A stretch of DNA of 64,000 nt from Aptenodytes patagonicus (GCF_965638725.1 NC_134961.1:2790001-2854000), one strand, 5' to 3'. Numbered from the stretch's first letter, positions 27,115-39,581 are shown. Made by a program: numbers and translations. Notes: a model not told the origin generated them from the letters alone.

Positions 27115-27262
27115 ACGACAGCTTGTGAAGGTCCCTCTGAATAGCAGCTGTGCCCTCCAGTGTACCAACTGTTTGCCCCCAATCTGGTATCATCCACAAG
27201 CTCGCTGAAAGTGCACCCTAAGCCATTAAGAAAGACACTAAACATTATTGGTCCCAGTGCCA
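27115..27262 (-). pseudogene. CR1 reverse-transcriptase fragment (degenerate)
   Basis: Read on the minus strand, one frame gives LGPIMFSVFLNGL and then CTFSELVDDTRLG. This corresponds to the CR1 ORF2 reverse-transcriptase segment around the catalytic [YF]xDD box. A different frame continues with TLEGTAAIQRDLHKL, the conserved stretch just downstream. The two halves lie in different frames, so at least one indel has occurred, and the catalytic box reads LVDD instead of the usual FADD. This is a dead remnant of the retroelement coding region. It lacks both flanks and is unrelated to the 3'-end copies elsewhere in the window. Confidence 0.85.
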
Positions 27263-29734
27263 AAAAAGCACTGACTATCTCTGCCTTTTCCATGTCCTTT
27301 GTTTCTAGGTCCTCTGCCCCAGTAAGCAGCGAGCCCACACTTTTCTTAGCTTTCATTTTGCTGCTGGCATACTTGAAAGAGGCTCTTCTCGGTGTCTTTC
27401 ACATCTGCTGGCTCCAGCACTGCTGAGCTTTGGCTTTCCTCACTCCATTCCTGAAAGCTCAGGCAATGTCTCAATGTCCACTTCAGGTAGCCTGGCCCTG
27501 CTTCCGCTGCCTGTTCAGGAGTCCCTTCTTGGGCTCCTCCCCGAAGCACCGTTCTTACATCAAGGAAGCTGGTCCCTGTCCAAGATGCTGCTATTTCAGT
27601 GGATCCAGGATGAAAAGGAAGGCAAAGTTGCAGCCCAGTCTATCCAGGGGGAATCAAGGGTGAAATTCCACCCTTCCCACAACATCTAAGCTGCACATAC
27701 AGTACAGAACCATTTTAAGAGCAACAATGCCCCCTGCCTGTCCCCATCCCAGCACTCTCTTCCCATTCCTTTGAATTTTCTGGCTGCAACTCAGTTGATC
27801 TAGATCTGTCCCCTCTCTCATACCACAGCTAGGACATGCAACTCCACGTTTAGGGGCAATGGGGCTTTCAGGACTGGATTCTGTTTGTGTAGCGTAAGGG
27901 TGGCTTCACTGAAGTCTCTGCTGTTCAGCTGGAACCAGGGCTTGGACATGGACAAGTCAGGTCACATTCAGAGGCCCACATCCTCAGGAGCATCCAGAAA
28001 CTCAGCTCATTCTGTTTTCAGTTTCATAATCCATACTGGTAACTTCATCTTGCCTTTCCTTTCAACTCCTTCACCTTTTCCAAACTCCCACTGTGCCAGA
28101 GAGAGAATATTGCCCAGATCTTCCCACTGACCTCACTAGGGTGCTCCGCATCTTCTTGCTCTCTAAGGGTAGCACCTTGTCTTGACTCACTGCTTTCTCC
28201 AAGTGGAGAGAACAAGCAAAGATGGAGGAGAGGCAAGTCATGGTGCCAAAGGAGGCCTGCTGGGCTGGAAAGGGACAGGCGTTTGTGGAGTGAGGTGATA
28301 TCCTCTGAGCCATGACCTGGATCCCCACGGGGAGCTGGTTGCCTGAGTACCCTTGGCTGTGAAGAGGACTAGGAGAGCCTGTCCCTGGAGGAGATCGTTG
28401 TGACTCCACAGAGCAAGGCAGAAGAGCTGCCAAAACTACCCTCTGGAGAGAGGAGGGGCTGGGGTAGGATCACAGACATCCCTGACATAGAGGAAACCGG
28501 GTACTGGGAACCTGGAACAAGGGACTGAGAAGCACAGCAAGGGAAGAGTTTGGGGCAATGAGTCACAGACTGAACGCAAACACAAGAACAGGCTATCACG
28601 CGGTAACCAGTTACTGCGTGTCAGCATTACAGTCCATGTGCATTCGCTTAGTCCGTGCAAATAAGGTCATTTCAGCCAGCTTAGTGCAGTTCTGTCACGT
28701 TGGCTAACTTGAATTGACTTGCATGTGCCATGGATTAAGGGTGTGCACACAGATGCCCCTCACCATCAGCTGATGTACAGCAGCATATTCCTCTGTGATA
28801 ACTTGTCCAATCTGTCCACGCCTCCAGCTTCATAAAAGCTTCATCAGTGGGACAGGGAAGCCTCAAGAAAAAGCACCTGGGGTATGGTAAGGTAGCTAAG
28901 GAGGTCACACAAACGAGGTTGCCAGTGGGGTTATGTTCAAGCACAAAGAGGACCCATCCCATGCCATTTCTGCCTTCCATCTTGGGCGTGCCTTCTCCAG
29001 GACCACAGCCTCCCATGTTCCTCTCCTAGGCTGGAGCCTACTAGGCTTGGAGATGGCTGCTTGACAGAACTGCCTCGTTAGGAAGTTTCGCAACAAGCTC
29101 CCTGTGACTGTACTAAGCGGCCTGCATCATCTGTTTTGACTTTGCTGGATTTGTCTGTGTTCAATATATTTCTCGCAAGGGTCCCAGTTCAGCCCTCATT
29201 GACGTCAATGGGAGTCGGTCCATTCCCTTCAGTGAGAGCGAGAGCTGTCCCTTGGTGCTTGTATCTCGGCTGTTTCATTTCAATGCCCAGCTCCGCACAC
29301 CCTCCTACCTTTCCCATCCCTTCGACATGGCTGGCAGCTCTAGCCTGTCCCTTCTGGCCGACTAGCAGATCCTGTCCCGAACTCGCTCCTTGTTCCCTGA
29401 CACTGTACCGCTCTCATTTGTTGTTCACCACATATCTCGATTTTCTGAGCACCTTCAGCATCATATTCCCTCAGCTTGACCCTCAGCAATGTTTCCATTT
29501 CTTAAACATAGACAAAGCAAGTTTTGTTGGTTGGCCTCTCCACCTGGGTGATATCCTCCTCCTACAGCATAGTCATCTACCTTGACAGCAAGGAAGGCTT
29601 CCACTTCAGTTAGTTTTATTTTTGCATTAGCTCCTCAACGACCAGTTCCCATCCTAAATTAGATCTCTGTGTGGGTGATTATCAAAGAGGAAGGCTGGAC
29701 AGTCACAGGAGTCTGAGAATCTGGTTTCAACACC

Positions 29735-29870
29735 ACGCTCTTTTAAGGATTCCCACTGAGATTTCAGATAAGCCATTTAAATTCTTTGCTCCCTTCTGTA
29801 AAACCGGGAATCATGGTCCCCTCTCTCCAGTGTTTTTTGATGGTGAGATGTCCTCACAGTACTTTTGACA
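29735..29870 (+). mobile_element. Possible MIR-like SINE remnant
   Basis: The segment 'AGATTTCAGATAAGCCATTTAAATTCTTTGCTCCCTTCTGTAAAACCGGGAATCATGG' runs parallel to the MIR 3' core (…GTCACTTAACCTCTCTG…CATCTGTAAAATGGGAATAAT). The match is degenerate and the ends are unclear. Confidence 0.35.
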
Positions 29871-32800
29871 CCACTACTAAATCTCATGTGAGAACTTTAC
29901 ATCCCCAAGCCTTTCTGAGTTAGCACCATCACTGCTTCTAAAACACTTCAAAAATGGACAAAGATGCAAAATATCAGCTGATCACCCACTAGATAAACCT
30001 TTCATCACATCCATGGACTGCCAGAGAAGAGGCAGGACAACACACGCCACGCATGCATTGTTTTAAGCCTTTTCCTAGAGCACTCATTCCAACGATGCTG
30101 GGGAGAAGATCCTGCACCAGACAGCTCCATGGTGTGACTCAGTACAGCCTTGCTTATGTTCGCACGTTCATCCTGGAGCCAAACTGTCTGTCTGATTTAC
30201 GTTATCCTAAGGAAGATCTTGAGTTAATGGCACTAAAGTTCTTCAGAGAAAACCCATCTCATGAAAGAAGGAAAAAGACAAGGAAAGAGGGAACAACGGG
30301 AACTCTTCTCCTTCCACGTCCCAGCTGGGCTTGGCTGGAGCTGGCTCCAGTTATGCTGGTGGACCCCAGTGCTGCGTGCACTTCTGAGGCTGCCACAATA
30401 TCTCTCAGTGCCAGAGACGCACTTTCAGGCAAAGCAGGAAGCAGATGGGCTAAACGCTGCACCCCCACCTCCTTGGGGCAGGCACAATTTGAGAGAAGGG
30501 GATCATTTTTATCAATAACAGATATTCTGCTGGAAGGGGGTAGGCTTCCTGTGAGCTTCGGCAGCAAGGAGGGAATGGCAAAGCACTCAAACAGCAGTCA
30601 GCCACAGTTCCAGGGGAACGCTTTCAAGATAAGGTCTGTCCCACTGATACGCGGTCACAGAGAACTCAGCCTCAGGAGCAACTCTATATCCCACCGGATT
30701 TAGAGATGAGAAGGAGGAGACACAATGCTTCAAAGCTGATGGTGTCCAGGGTACCCCTGCACATCATCTCCCTGAAGATCTGCTGAGGCCCATTAACTCT
30801 GCCGCAGGGAAAGCCACTCTGACTAAAGCGCTCACACGAAGCTCCCATCTCGCAGGCAAGTCATGGGGAATGAACTGTCAAAGCCAAGGCCAGCCAGCAT
30901 CGCAATCCCTCAGCGCTTCACCTGCACAGCACTGGTACCAGAGATGGGCAGGGGATGGGGACATGCAGTGACACTGCTGTCAGACTAAGGAGGAACTAGG
31001 GATGTCAGGAAGGGGAAGGAGGAGGGATGGAAAAGGTGAACATGGGCTGCCAGAGCCTTGCTCAGGTGGGACCTGGGCAGAAATGGCAGCAAATCCACTA
31101 TTTACGAGGAGTAAAGTGTTACAGAGCACAGCTGGGCCTGGACTACCTTCACCGACACCACGGCCTGCCAAGCTCCTAATAAAACCCAATACAGGTTGAC
31201 TTGGGTTCTCATGGTGCTCCAGAGCAGCAGCTTCCCCCTCCCCACCTGGGGCCCACATGCGCTGTGAAGCAAGCACTTCCCCAGCATCTCACCACATCCA
31301 GGGCCTCCAGGGCTTCCCCACCCACCTCCACAGACAAGCAGAGTAGCCCAGGAGCAGGTCCATGCCCTCACTGCTTAACATGCCCTCCGCAGCCCCACCT
31401 CACCACACATGCCTCCCCGCTCCAAGCGGGTATGGAGTACGCCCACGGTCTGTTGTTGTTGGTTTTGGCTCAGCAGTAGCAGGCTGCTTCCAGCAAGAGT
31501 GGTATGAATAATTGCCCAATTAACTGGAGGAACTTCCAGATGTGTGTTTGCTTTCATACCCATCCAGCCCCCCTCAATCCCACGTGCCTAATGCCGCGGA
31601 GAGCGGAGGGGGTGGGAGAGCCAAGGCTCTGCTAGCTCACGCAGCAGCATGGGCAGGGCTAGCCCGCTGCCTGGCTCAGCTCCCCTTTCCATCCCCACCT
31701 CCCTCCCGCTCTTTAAATGGGGAAATGGTCTTTTTTTAATGACCCCGGGGAGAAGGAAATTTGCCCTGACTGCCAGAGCTTGGTTACGCATGCCAAAAGC
31801 CGAGCAAGCAGAGAAGAAAACTGATCCCATGTTATGATTTTTATCAGGTGCACATACAGTGAACCCTCTTAAGACAGGTATTTTTTGCCATTTCCCCCCC
31901 TTTTTCTCATTGAATAATCTCACACTCAGCAGAGGTTTTATCATCAGCCAAACTGTTTTCACCCTGCGGGACACACTGAAGCATTTCAAGATTGTGGGTC
32001 TTCTCTGTTATCAGTGGGATCCAGCCCTAGCACTGCCACCCATCCACTTCACACTGTCTGAGAAAGGGGGGCTCTTTCTAGGATCCGGGTGGAGATTTGA
32101 CCTGGGCACGGGGTGTCTGGAACTCGGTCAACAGAACAAGGCCAAAAGGTGGCTCAGACCCCACAGACAACATGAGCTTCCCACGATCCCTCGCTCACAC
32201 AAAAAGTGCAAGGGGAGGCTTTCACCTCCTCTGATTATAGCACCCAGTTCGGCACCTGAATATCTAAGCTCCAGTGAGGAGAAACAGAAGCAGCTCCAGA
32301 GTGACCTGCTCCATCCAATAGTGCTTAAGACAAATGAGCCGATTCACTCATGGGAGGCTTCAGTCTCTCCCCACTGCACAGCACAGATGGAGCTTAAAGG
32401 ACAAAATTACACCAGATGGCAAACTTCTAGACAGCTACTGTTTGGGGAAATGAATGCCATCCAAAACACGCGCTCTGCCCAACCACAGCATGAGTGAAGC
32501 AACTCCAGCTCAAGGCATTCTCCCAGACCAAAACCTCAGCCTTGGGACCCTTTGGACAGGATGTCCAGAAATAACAGCAGCTAGGGGTGATGACTCTGTT
32601 TGGAAGTGGCATTTAGCTTGGCATTGTGGGCATCACACGAATCCTTGTGTCATCCAGCTCCCAAGGTTTTATCTTGCAAACCTTCAGACAGCAACTAGCA
32701 GAGAGCACCTGGGACGTAACGCATCGACACAACCATAGCCAGAACATCTCCTTTAGCACCAGCACATGGATGCACATATGGCACTGTTGAAGCAGAAGGC

Positions 32801-33899
32801 TCATAAGACCTGCTTTTCACCCAGCAGCTGGCAAAGACTGAACCTGCAGAAAGAGGACAAACTGCCATGTGATCCTTCCCCATGGCGTACAGAGAGCCTG
32901 GCTCATTGCAGGCCAAGCAAATGCTCTCTCTAAGCAAGCAACTTCAGGGAAAGTGTGCTCCTGAAGCTGGCAAAATGGTTTGGACAATGCTCTGCTTCCC
33001 CATCCTTTGAATCGGGACAACTGGACACAGCAGACAGCCAAGATCCAAATACCTTTAAAAGATGAACAATGATGTTTTCCTGAGAGAAGCTCAACAGCCA
33101 ACATTAACTTTTCAGTAATCAGCAAATAGCCCAGTGTCAAAACTAATTTTCCATGACGAATTTCCATACCACACATCGCAAGACGGGGGTATAAAGTCTC
33201 ATTTCTCACAAGTCTCTCTTCAATCACTGGAAAAGTCACTGCTGCTGGGAATGACTTTCCCTTGCCCCCTAGATTGCTATTCAAATCCAGCCCACCTACG
33301 GCAATGACGATTCATTTGTCCCCTTCTCTGCACAGCACATTTCCAGGTCAATTACAGACGTGGCGAACTAAATGATCGGGTTGTTTGCTTCAGACAGAGC
33401 ATGAACCTGGTTGCTAGAGAGCAGGTGACCTGCCGGAATGCCTTCCTTTAGGAGGAGTTATTCACGGCTCCTGTGCTTGATCTGCTGCACATGGGGCAGC
33501 TTGAGCAGGCTGGCATTTGTTCTTCCACAAAAGGAAGGCATTGGAGCCTGGGGAGGAAGGACGAGGTGCCAGATGTATGAGGAAGGCAGGGTCTGAGATC
33601 CTGGCCTGAGAGGTGAGACTGTACAGGACCAGAAGCAGTAAAGACGGGGAATTCGATAAATGCCCAAAGGGAGACAAAACTGTGTGTTTCCTAAGGACAA
33701 CAAGGCCTTACATCTGTCCTGGGCACTGGTGTCTCAACCCGGTCTGACATCCATGGGGCAGGGGTGCTGAGCCTGCCCTCCCACAGTGTTGCTGTCAGAA
33801 GGCAGAGGAAGCTTTCGGGCTGTTCAGTATTTTGCAAGGGTGGAACAACTGCCTTCCCCTCTGCAGCTGTCGCCCTCCCCACCACCCCGCAGGGCTCTA

Positions 33900-34150
33900 A
33901 GTGGGCCATAAATGTTTTCAGCATGGCACTTTACCAAGCATACGCCATAAATTACAGTCCCGTGCCGATAATAAGTCAGGTAATAGCACCACTTTTTTGT
34001 CCTGCCAACTGCACAAAAGGTGGCAGAGGGGAGGGAGGAAGGCGGGGGGAGACGCCTATTAGCACCAGGCTGGATTTTACACGCGATGGAAAGTGTTTGT
34101 TCAGCTGAAAGTGAGAACGGTCCTTAACCCAAGAGCACACGCTAATGAAA
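33900..34150. promoter_or_regulatory. Candidate conserved noncoding element
   Basis: This block contains two GCCATAAA motifs (33905 and 33945 regions; Hox/Cdx-type ATAAA cores), GATAATAAGTCAGGTAATAG, and a second part with TATTAGCACC and GCTAATGAAAAC. It has no coding potential. The repeated homeodomain-type cores and its contrast with the flanks suggest a conserved enhancer, as inference only. Confidence 0.35.
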
Positions 34151-37100
34151 ACAGAGTGTGCAGAGGGGGTGAGGGGCACCGGCACAGAGTGGCAATTCAT
34201 GCTCCGGTGCAGGTGCGATGGCTGCAAGGACCAGGCCTGGGTCAGAGCGCCCACTGAGCGTGCTTTTGCTCTGGCTCCATTTCACACCTTTTGGAAACAC
34301 TAATTGCAGGCTCTGCTTTGCCCTAAGGGAGAACACAGACACGTCTGAGAGCACCCAGTGCCATGGATTTTGGTGCAAAGCCCACTTGACAGGCTGAGCT
34401 AGGGACCTGCCCTGGCCATTTGGCTGGGACAGCAAGGAACCCACTCCAGCTAGAGGCCCTCTGGGCACCACACCCTCTTCTCATCCTTCACCCAGGTGGG
34501 TTCAGCCAATTCTCAGGTCTCCAGAAAGCAAAGCCATGGGATCGCAGCCTGGTTTTGCACATGCTTGTCCAGCCACCTCTGCTGTGAACTCTGCAGGCCC
34601 CTCACTGCTCCCACTCCATCACGCGATGTGGTAAATGCACCCAAGACCCAGAGCCAGCTGCCCAGGCAGAGGCACAACGCTATGAGGGACATCACTGCCC
34701 GAAAAACCAGATCCTGCTTTGCTTGGTGAAAGCCAGTAAGTCCCCTGAAAAGAGAGAGTGCTGTGTTTGGGCTGGTGCAGAGGAGTATAGGGGGAAGGAA
34801 GGGACCAAGACAACGTAAAAGACAGCGCAGGGCATAAATCAAGCAACATTTAGTTATCCATCCATGCCTGTAGCATGTGACTCACCAACAGTCCCTGGAG
34901 CTTATGCAATACACCTGCACTTGAGAATAAACCAAACTCCTTCAAAATCACCCTCTCGGGAAAAGCCCTGGGAAAATAAGCCATTCTCTAAGACCCTGCA
35001 GGTCATCAGGCAGGCACTCCATGGGTGGAGGCAAACTGCCACATGCAAGATCCCTCTGCAACGAACTCTCTTCCAGCAGATAGTCAGGAGCTGGCAAGAG
35101 TGCCCCAAAGGTGCCCAACAGCCAGAGGGATCTCTGTGGACCTGACACTACCGGGTATCTAATGCAACAGCAGTACCTGCAGCCAAAGCCGGATGCTAAC
35201 AGGCATACCTGATGCAATACGCTGAGACCGTACTACACATGTCACCACACAGCTATGTCTGGGTCCCCTCATGGAGGAGGGGGATTAAAGTCATCCAGAA
35301 GGGAGGCTGCCAATTCTCTCCTAACAAATCCCCTGTTCACGCCAAGAGGATCACCCAGTACCGAAAGCTATCCCTTCCCATGGCGTTCATGGTACAACAA
35401 GATGACCGCCTGCCCCTAGAAAGCAGGAGGTACCATAGCTGGTGAGAGGGAAGGGACAAAGAAACGGGGAAAGCTGGCTGCAACCCATCCAACCAAACAG
35501 AAAATGTAGCATCCGCAGAGCACTTCTTGGAGCCACAGAGAAACACATGGCCGCCTTCGCAACATTGCCCCTTTTAGTGTCATTAAAGCACCCACCAGCA
35601 TTCTCCCAGTTTTGGCACCTTTGGCTTTAGCCTCACCCTCACTGCCAGGAGGAACATCAGCACCTCATCCAGAGGGGGGGAACCAGGTCTGGCTGCTGCA
35701 GGTGGAAGAGAAGATGATCCACACCACTGGGCAAACCTCCCATTAAGATGCTGGCACGTGATATGAAAAGGCTTTGCTTAATTATCCCATGGTAATTCCC
35801 AGTTTTACCCACAGGAGGTCACACTTTGCCAGGCTTATCAGCTTTCCACGCAAGCAGCCCTGCACAAACAGCATTGCTGTGGGACCAGCAAAGCCACATT
35901 TTTACTAGCCCAGTTCAGGGTTTGGCCTAAGCCCCTTCTGCGCATCCTGGCATTCTCTGCTGATGCTCCAGCTGCTCTCCTGTCCACCATACAAGTGCTA
36001 GCCTCCTCTCCAAGGCTGTTGGACACCCATATGGACAGCTTTCCTGTGTGATGGCCCATTCCACCCACTCAGCCATTCCCCACTTTCTTTTCTTTTCTTG
36101 CTTTCATGTCCCTTCCCAATCCAACCTTCCAGTCCCTCCATTGCCCCTGCCAAAAAGACTCCATTACATCCAGTGCCTAGACCATAACTCTAGCCTGGTT
36201 TCATAAGAAAAAGAGAGATATAACTGCATGTACTGGAGAAATTTGTGTTCCAATACACTTCAGGAAAATGAATGCTCAGGTGCAATAGCATCCCCGCACA
36301 AAGAAATAGTTCAGTATGAGCTCACCCGTTACTAGTCTTCGGAGAATAGAGAGGGAAGCCACCCTCAAGACACAAACCCATAGGAAAACAGGCTTCACTG
36401 AACAGTGCACTTCTGGAACTACTTATTTCACGCCACATGAAAGTTCTCAAAACTCAGGGAAGTTGTTGATTGGCAGCCCTATAAACTAATATTCTTCATT
36501 TATCCCTAGAAAGCCCTTGCAGGCTCATTGCCCTCAGTGCCCAGGGTCACTGGATCTTGCTCTTTATTTGAGCCGCTGCAGGGTTTCGTACTTAGAGCCT
36601 TAGCATTCCTTGGCTTCTGTAAAGCTGCCAGCAATGAACACCCTCCTCCAGGAAGAAAAGTAGATGCATTCAATCATGTTTTCCATCAGCCGTCAACCAC
36701 CTAGTCAAGCATAGTTTTCACCCTCTCTCATATAGTCACAGACAGTCCAACAGCCTGAGTACAGGCTAATGAGGATTATTCATATGGCCACGCAGTCTCC
36801 AAGGTTTTAAGACAGCACACAGCATCCACTCTGTCCACATCATCTGCCATTTTTTCAACCTCTACTAGTCCATGGAGTGCCGTCTCCTTTTATCCTGCAT
36901 CACATCCCGGATATCCCGCATTGACCTTATCCCTGTGCAGGGCTCTGCCTCCTTGAACACCATCCCTTATGGCACCTGGATTACTGGAATGGTAAAACCA
37001 TCAGGCAATGTAGAGACTTTGATGACATAAGTGTCACCGTTATACTCCTAAAATATCTCTTGAGAGTGTACCGCTGAGCATTCAATTACTTCCACTTTCT

Positions 37101-37221
37101 GAACACTGAGAACAATTCTTTGGCTAAAGGGTATGTTCAGTTCAAATCATGGTTCACACTTCAGCAGAGAAATTCCTGAAGTCCAATCCATCTCCCTGTG
37201 CCTGGTCTCGCTTTTCTAATG

Positions 37222-37396
37222 CCTGTCAATTCCCAGCTTTGTTCGCACCATGTGAACACCTTCTCTCTGCCTCAGTTTCCCTGGAGAAACACGGGAATAC
37301 CAGCACTGCTTTACCTCAGAGGGGCACCGTGAGCCCAAACATACAGACTACACAGGACCCACATACTACAGTGAAAGGGTGCTATAAATACTGAAG
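37222..37396 (+). mobile_element. MIR-like SINE
   Basis: In order: TCAATTCCCAGCTTTG, CATGTGAACACC, the hallmark TGCCTCAGTTTCCC, GGGAATACCAGCACTG, CCTCAGAGGGGCACCGTGAG and GTGCTATAAATACTG. This follows the MIR consensus over nearly its whole core and 3' part. It is an old copy with no coding content. Confidence 0.85.
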
Positions 37397-38569
37397 ACAG
37401 ATGGAAGCTTTTCATCTTCCTACAAAATCTTATCAAATACTGCCCACACTTATCTGTGTTCCCACACCTCTCCATCTACTTTCATCCTCTTCTAAACCTG
37501 CTTTCCTTGCTAGCTCAACTTCACTTGGCATAGGGAACATAATCCTTTCCATGTGTGCAAGTGCCCTCTAGGACCCTACAGAACCGAACAGAAGTGAATG
37601 TAAAATAATGCATTATATTTCCAACTTACATTTGGATAACAAATCATTTCTCAGCACAGCTTCTGGAAATGGCTCTATCACGTGCTTCTGCGACACGAGT
37701 TCTTTGCTCTCCACAGCAGTATCAGCCAGTCACAAGGAACCCCTGAAGGAAGCACATATTAACAGGTCTGCTTAGTGCTTTCAACCAGTTACGAGCTTAG
37801 CCATTCTTTGAAAGCGGTGGGACTGCCCTGCCTTCTGAAGCACTAGCCACTGTCAGAGGCAGGGTACCCAGCACTGCCTGTCACCGCGGTGCCCGAGACC
37901 CTACTAGCCATTTGTCCCTGGCACCATGGCTGCTGTGTCTATCTTGCTTCTGATCACTGCCCAGTAGCTTTAAGATAAGTATGAAAAATCCTCTTAAGAC
38001 CCCGTTTAAAATCCAGCTGCAATGGCTACAACTCCTCTTTGTGTTTTATGTTTCATTATCATATCTTGTACTTTCCTTGTGGTCTTTTGTGGTTTCTTTT
38101 AGATTGTAAACCTTCTGGGTAAGGGATTTGTTATCTGTTTGGCAAGAGCCTGCATTACCAAGCTGTGTACATTTACAACACCATGTAAAAGATTAGTACT
38201 TTATTGGTCACTTAAGCATTCCTAGTTAATAATCTTTAATGTGGCAGTTATTTATCCAGTCGTAAACAGAACACTGCTGCCAAGTCAAGTCAAATAAACA
38301 CTATGGAAGTCCTTCATCTTTAAAATGAACCCATTTCTGTCCCGGCCATTTCAGGTTTCGCAAAAAAACAGTCACTTTGTTACTGAGCACAAAACTGTTC
38401 AGATCTTAAAGGGTTCTTAAAGCAACAATTGTATCCAATATTTGCGCTGAGCTTTTCACCTGAAGCCTCTGCGAGGCTGGTGAACAGTGCAGTCTCCAGT
38501 GCAGAAACACAAGCCCAAGGCCTCCTCACCCAACGCTGCCGCGCCCAACAGCCCTGCCTGCCTGCAGCG
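37397..38569. other. Upstream flank of the CpG island, no gene found
   Basis: About 1.2 kb of AT-rich DNA precedes the minisatellite. It contains GATTGTAAACCTTCTGGGTAAGGG (38103-38126), a phrase seen in ancient amniote repeats. The TTTATTGGTCACTTAAG/TTAATAATCTTTAATG block at 38195-38245 may be a regulatory island. Neither is certain. Confidence 0.4.
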
Positions 38570-39345
38570 CCAGCACCGCCCCTCAGCACCACCCCTCACA
38601 GCCCCCCAGCGCCCCTCACAGCCCCCCCATCGCCCCTCACAGCCCCTCACAGCCCCCCAGCGCCCCTCACAGCCCCTCAGCGCCCCTCACAGCCCCCCAG
38701 CGCCCCTCACAGCCCCTCACCACCACCCCTCACAGCCCCCCATCACCCCTCACAGCCCCTGTCACCCCTCACAGCCCCCCAGCGCCCCTCACAGCCCCCC
38801 CATCGCCCCTCACAGCCCCTCACAGCCCCCCAGCGCCCCTCACAGCCCCTCACAGCCCCCCAGCGCCCCTCACAGCCCCTCACCACCACCCCTCACAGCC
38901 CCCCATCACCCCTCACAGCCCCCCCATCGCCCCTCACAGCCCCTGTCACCCCTCACAGCCCCCCGCGCCCCTCACAGCCCCCCAGCGCCCCTCACAGCCC
39001 CCCATCACAGCCCCCCCATCGCCCCTCACAGCCCCCCATCACCCCTCACAGCCCCCCCATCGCCCCTCACAGCCCCCATCGCCCCTCACAGCCCCCCAGC
39101 GCCCCTCACAGCCCCTCACCACCACCCCTCACAGCCCCCCATCACCCCTCACAGCCCCTCACAGCCCCCATTGCCCCTCACAGCCCCTCACAGCCCCCCA
39201 TCACAGCCCCCCATCGCCCCTCACAGTCCCCCCATCGCCCCTTACAGCCACTCACAGCCCCCCATCACCCCTCACCGCCACCCCTCACAGCCCCCCATCG
39301 CCCCTCAGAGCCCGTCAGCTCCCCCCACAGCCCCCCCGCTCGACG
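38570..39345. repeat. C-rich minisatellite, about 34 units
   Basis: This is a tandem array built on CCCCTCACAGCCCCCC followed by a variable AGCG, ATCG or ATCA. The core CCCTCACAG occurs about 34 times by eye. Units are about 20-23 bp, with shorter (11 bp) and longer forms mixed in. There is higher-order structure: a composite stretch beginning CGCCCCTCACAGCCCCTCACC recurs at about 38701, 38864 and 39100. The plus strand is strongly C-rich, so the minus strand carries runs of 4-7 G. It ends directly in the CpG island of the TBC1D24 promoter. The long Ser/Pro-rich open frames across it are repeat artefacts. Confidence 0.95.
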
Positions 39346-39439
39346 CCCGCCGCGCCGCCTGCCCGCACGGCTCCCCCCGCCCCGGCCCCTCTCCCCGCCG
39401 CGGCGCGGCCCGCTCGGCCTCAACGCCGGAGACGCCGCG

Positions 39440-39445
39440 CACGTG
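39440..39445. promoter_or_regulatory. E-box CACGTG
   Basis: This is a perfect palindromic CACGTG with GCG-rich flanks, a typical USF/MYC/MAX-class site, about 140 bp upstream of the putative exon 1 donor. Confidence 0.5.
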
Positions 39446-39498
39446 CCCGCGCCGCCCGACGGAACGCATGCGCGCGCCCGTCCCGCCGCCGCGCCCTT

Positions 39499-39510
39499 TG
39501 CGCATGCGCG
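39499..39510. promoter_or_regulatory. NRF1 site
   Basis: TGCGCATGCGCG matches the NRF1 consensus YGCGCAYGCGCR at every position. A weaker copy, ACGCATGCGCGC, lies 35 bp upstream at 39464-39475. Paired NRF1 sites close to the start of transcription are common in CpG-island promoters of mitochondrial and neuronal genes. Confidence 0.65.
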
Positions 39511-39581
39511 CGGCGGCCCCTCGCTTGCCCGGTCCCGCCGGAGGCGGCCTGACCCGCGCGGCGGCGCTGAGGGCGGCGGCG
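39511..39581 (+). other. TBC1D24: Putative noncoding exon 1 of TBC1D24 (5' end unknown)
   Basis: The 3' boundary is set by GGCGGCG/GTAAGGGCGG, a strong donor inside the CpG island. The 5' end cannot be read from sequence and is placed arbitrarily just after the NRF1 site. No ATG occurs in the shown part, consistent with 5' UTR. The distance to the acceptor of the first coding exon (53053) would make intron 1 about 13.5 kb. Confidence 0.5.

Larger units (their letters stand above)
27263..37221. other. Noncoding region, no gene found
   Basis: Nearly 10 kb hold no supported exon. The longest frames (30053-30703 and 31859-32497, both +) have no recognisable domain and are not bounded by splice signals. 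Several short AT-rich or motif-rich islands (31450-31560, 31720-31870, 33900-34150) may be regulatory. A weak MIR-like segment lies near 29.8 kb. Confidence 0.45.

Noticed and set aside
30053-30703. 216-codon open frame (+)
   Set aside because: No domain, no flanking splice signals consistent with a multi-exon gene, and ordinary chance composition.
38570-39345. Possible CRISPR-like array
   Set aside because: The 'spacers' are themselves repeats and the setting is a vertebrate promoter, so it is a minisatellite.
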